A stretch of 15,132 nt of DNA from Candidatus Taylorbacteria bacterium RIFCSPHIGHO2_02_FULL_44_12 (GTDB taxonomy: Bacteria; Patescibacteriota; Minisyncoccia; Phycocordibacterales; PALSA-1337). The first letter of the stretch is position 1. The number at the start of each line of letters is the position of its first letter. The DNA lies in contig MHRM01000008.1 in the NCBI GenBank assembly GCA_001822575.1, positions 7,373-22,504 on the forward strand, given 5' to 3'. The translations under genes were made by a program, and so were the position numbers. Of this stretch, positions 13,866-15,132 are shown in pieces. The notes beneath the pieces are model-generated. The model was given only the letters and a program-made list of their open reading frames with translations. It was not told the DNA's origin and did no database searches.

Positions 13866-13887
13866 GGCCGTAACTTTATAAAGTTAC
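13843..13887. promoter_or_regulatory. Paired palindromic operators in the fic promoter
   Basis: AACTTTATAAAGTT occurs twice (13843-13856 and 13872-13885). The second copy extends to the 18-bp perfect palindrome GTAACTTTATAAAGTTAC (13870-13887). Centres are 29 bases apart. The first site fills the -35/-10 spacer and the second covers the predicted transcription start, an arrangement suited to repression. The N-terminal HTH of the encoded Fic protein is the obvious candidate to bind them. Confidence 0.8.
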
Positions 13888-13896
13888 CATATATCC

Positions 13897-14826
13897 ATGA
13901 ATACCAAACAAAAACTAGAAATCATCCAAAAAAGGCTTGGAATGACTCAGACTCAATTGGCCCTAAAATTTGGCGTGTCTTTTGCGGCCTTCAATAGTTG
14001 GTGGACTGGTAAGTCTAATCCAAGGCCTAAAATGCAGGCGGTCATAGAGGAGTTATATTTAGAAGTGACCGGACAAAAAATAATTCCGGAGAATATTCTT
14101 GCTATCAAAAAACAGACACTCAGCCAAAAATCAAGGGAATATAAGAACGTCTTAAAAGAAATTTTGGATAATCCAGATATTCGAGATCAATTCATTCTCA
14201 AACTCACTTACAACAGCAATAGCATGGAAGGTAGTACGCTTAGTGAGCCAGACACAGCAGCCATTCTTTTTGATAATGCAGCTTTGCCAAATAAAAGCCT
14301 GACTGAACAACTAGAAGCTAAAAATCATCAAACGGCCTTAAATTACTTATTTGATCACATATCCAAAAAAAAGAAGGTTGATGAGAACTTAGTACAGAAA
14401 CTCCACAGTATTCTAATGAATGGTGTCCAAGCGGATGCCGGCATTTATCGTGATCATGGAGTCAGAATTACTGGTGTTAATTTGCCAACGGCAAATCACA
14501 TGAGTATTCATAAATTAATGACGGAAGTAATGGCTCGAGCCGCTCTAAAAAACAAAGATATCGTCGCTTTATCTGCCAGTGTTCATGGTAAATTTGAACA
14601 AATCCATCCATTTGGAGATGGTAATGGTCGTGTCGGTCGATTACTCATGAACGCCATGTTACTCGATGCAAATTTTGCTCCCGCAATAATTCGCCAAGAA
14701 CAAAAACAGCTCTATTACACATATCTTTATAAAGCTCAGACCAAAGAAGATCACAGTCAATTGGAAGATTTCCTTTGTGACGCAATTACCGATGGATTCA
14801 AAATCTTGGACCGTACGGATATATGA
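13897..14826 (+). CDS. Fic-family protein (putative AMPylase) with N-terminal XRE-like HTH and inhibitory motif
   Basis: Fic proteins usually transfer AMP to a hydroxyl side chain of a target protein. Residues 1-55 look like an XRE/Cro-type HTH (KLEIIQKRLGMTQTQLALKF, then GVSFAAFNSWWTGKSNPRP). Residues 104-112 (TYNSNSMEG) match the S-x-x-x-E-G inhibitory helix (S107, E111), here N-terminal to the Fic core. The complete active-site motif HPFGDGNGRVGR is at 237-248, with H237 catalytic and D241, N243, R245 and R248 for metal and nucleotide binding. All key residues are intact, so an active but autoinhibited enzyme is expected. Regulation is probably by its own HTH on the paired operators upstream. 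No Shine-Dalgarno precedes ATG 13897. No separate antitoxin is visible upstream. The target is unknown. Confidence 0.93.
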   Translation: MNTKQKLEIIQKRLGMTQTQLALKFGVSFAAFNSWWTGKSNPRPKMQAVIEELYLEVTGQKIIPENILAIKKQTLSQKSREYKNVLKEILDNPDIRDQFILKLTYNSNSMEGSTLSEPDTAAILFDNAALPNKSLTEQLEAKNHQTALNYLFDHISKKKKVDENLVQKLHSILMNGVQADAGIYRDHGVRITGVNLPTANHMSIHKLMTEVMARAALKNKDIVALSASVHGKFEQIHPFGDGNGRVGRLLMNAMLLDANFAPAIIRQEQKQLYYTYLYKAQTKEDHSQLEDFLCDAITDGFKILDRTDI

Positions 14827-14832
14827 TAACTT

Positions 14833-14964
14833 CTAATTTCTCTGTTCATAAGTGATTACAATGACTTTAGAAGGCTTTTCTTCTTCAATAATCTTTTTCA
14901 AGGAATCGAGGGAGTATCGGACATTGTGACCTCCTTTCGGGGTTTTGGTTATAGCATTAATCAT
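14833..14964 (-). CDS. Small 43-residue ORF, hypothetical
   Basis: The ORF reads MINAITKTPKGGHNVRYSLD, then SLKKIIEEEKPSKVIVITYE and QRN, with a protein-like helix-strand pattern. It is convergent with fic, with 6 bases between the stops. The start is ATG 14964, with AAGGG very close upstream. A plausible promoter on the minus strand (TTGGAA at 15050-15045, 18-base spacer, TACAAT at 15026-15021) would give a leader of about 50 bases that can form a GTCTC/GAGAC hairpin. I recognise no family. It could be a real small protein or chance. Confidence 0.45.
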   Translation of the reverse strand: MINAITKTPKGGHNVRYSLDSLKKIIEEEKPSKVIVITYEQRN

Positions 14965-15020
14965 AGCCCTTAAAAAGGGATTCGTCTCCTTTCAAACGAG
15001 ACTTCTTGTCGAGTGATGTA

Positions 15021-15050
15021 ATTGTATCATTTGCTCGAATTTTTTTCCAA
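15021..15050 (-). promoter_or_regulatory. Candidate promoter for the small minus-strand ORF
   Basis: TTGGAA and TACAAT on the minus strand are separated by 18 bases. This is a fair match, and there is no other gene on that strand in this interval apart from the ORF at 14833-14964. Confidence 0.4.
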
Positions 15051-15062
15051 AGGAATTCTTGA

Positions 15063-15107
15063 AGCACCCCGCCACTTTTTTGTCTGGAGAAAGTGAGGCG
15101 GGGTGCT
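15063..15107. repeat. GC-rich palindrome near the window end
   Basis: AGCACCCCGCC (15063-15073) and GGCGGGGTGCT (15097-15107) are a perfect 11-bp inverted repeat. The stem extends by ACTTT/AAAGT past a two-base bulge. No T tract follows on either strand, so it is not a standard terminator. Its CCCGCC-AC-TTT theme resembles the arm of the palindrome at 1427-1506. The last 25 bases of the window show nothing further. Confidence 0.75.
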
Positions 15108-15132
15108 CTGCTCGCCCGCACGCAGGAGTGGT

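Noticed and set aside
14898..14937. Perfect AAAGGAGGT followed by an ATG on the minus strand inside the small ORF
   Set aside because: The ATG at 14924 opens only eight codons before a stop, so it is more likely chance within the Lys-Gly-Gly codons of the 43-residue ORF.

Overview
The window looks like a chromosomal segment of a Candidate Phyla Radiation (Patescibacteria, probably Parcubacteria-like) bacterium. This is an inference from gene content and style, not from a database match. The pointers are a short 195-residue EF-Ts, a single-chain PheRS of mitochondrial type, a secreted peptidoglycan-binding-domain protein with a Ser/Thr-rich tail, a TsaD with an internal insertion, tRNA genes without encoded CCA, and few Shine-Dalgarno sequences.

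Layout. Positions 1-1155 (+) hold a possible 3' end of rpsB, then tsf and a small membrane protein. Positions 1236-1506 hold two tandem copies of a degenerate tRNA-Thr 5' part, the intact tRNA-Thr(UGU), and a long palindrome. Positions 1555-4698 (+) hold the PheRS gene and gyrB. The gyrB -10 box lies so close to its GTG start that the mRNA should be leaderless. Positions 4707-5897 (-) are a prsW-hsp20 pair (membrane protease plus small heat-shock chaperone). Positions 5940-6114 are a structured inverted-repeat element between divergent promoters, followed by a secreted peptidoglycan-binding protein at 6157-6828 (+).

Positions 6862-9114 are a self-contained unit: a consensus promoter, two overlapping genes (6947-8044 and 8041-9060) and an intrinsic terminator. 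The two genes encode paralogous proteins of a family I do not recognise, with a conserved core (RWELYGD, GRFD, GDWDFD) joined to a four-cysteine zinc-ribbon-like segment. This is the best candidate here for an undescribed system.

Positions 9191-10946 (-) run hicB-hicA-tsaD, so a toxin-antitoxin pair sits upstream of an essential tRNA-modification gene. Positions 11016-12632 (-) hold tRNA-Val(GAC) followed within a few bases by a DUF4173-like multi-membrane protein. Next come a CapA-family protein (-), a Fic AMPylase with its own HTH domain and two palindromic operators (+), a small convergent ORF (-), and a terminal palindrome.

The first half is mostly translation, replication and proteostasis. 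The second half is richer in accessory and stress functions (HicBA, Fic, CapA).
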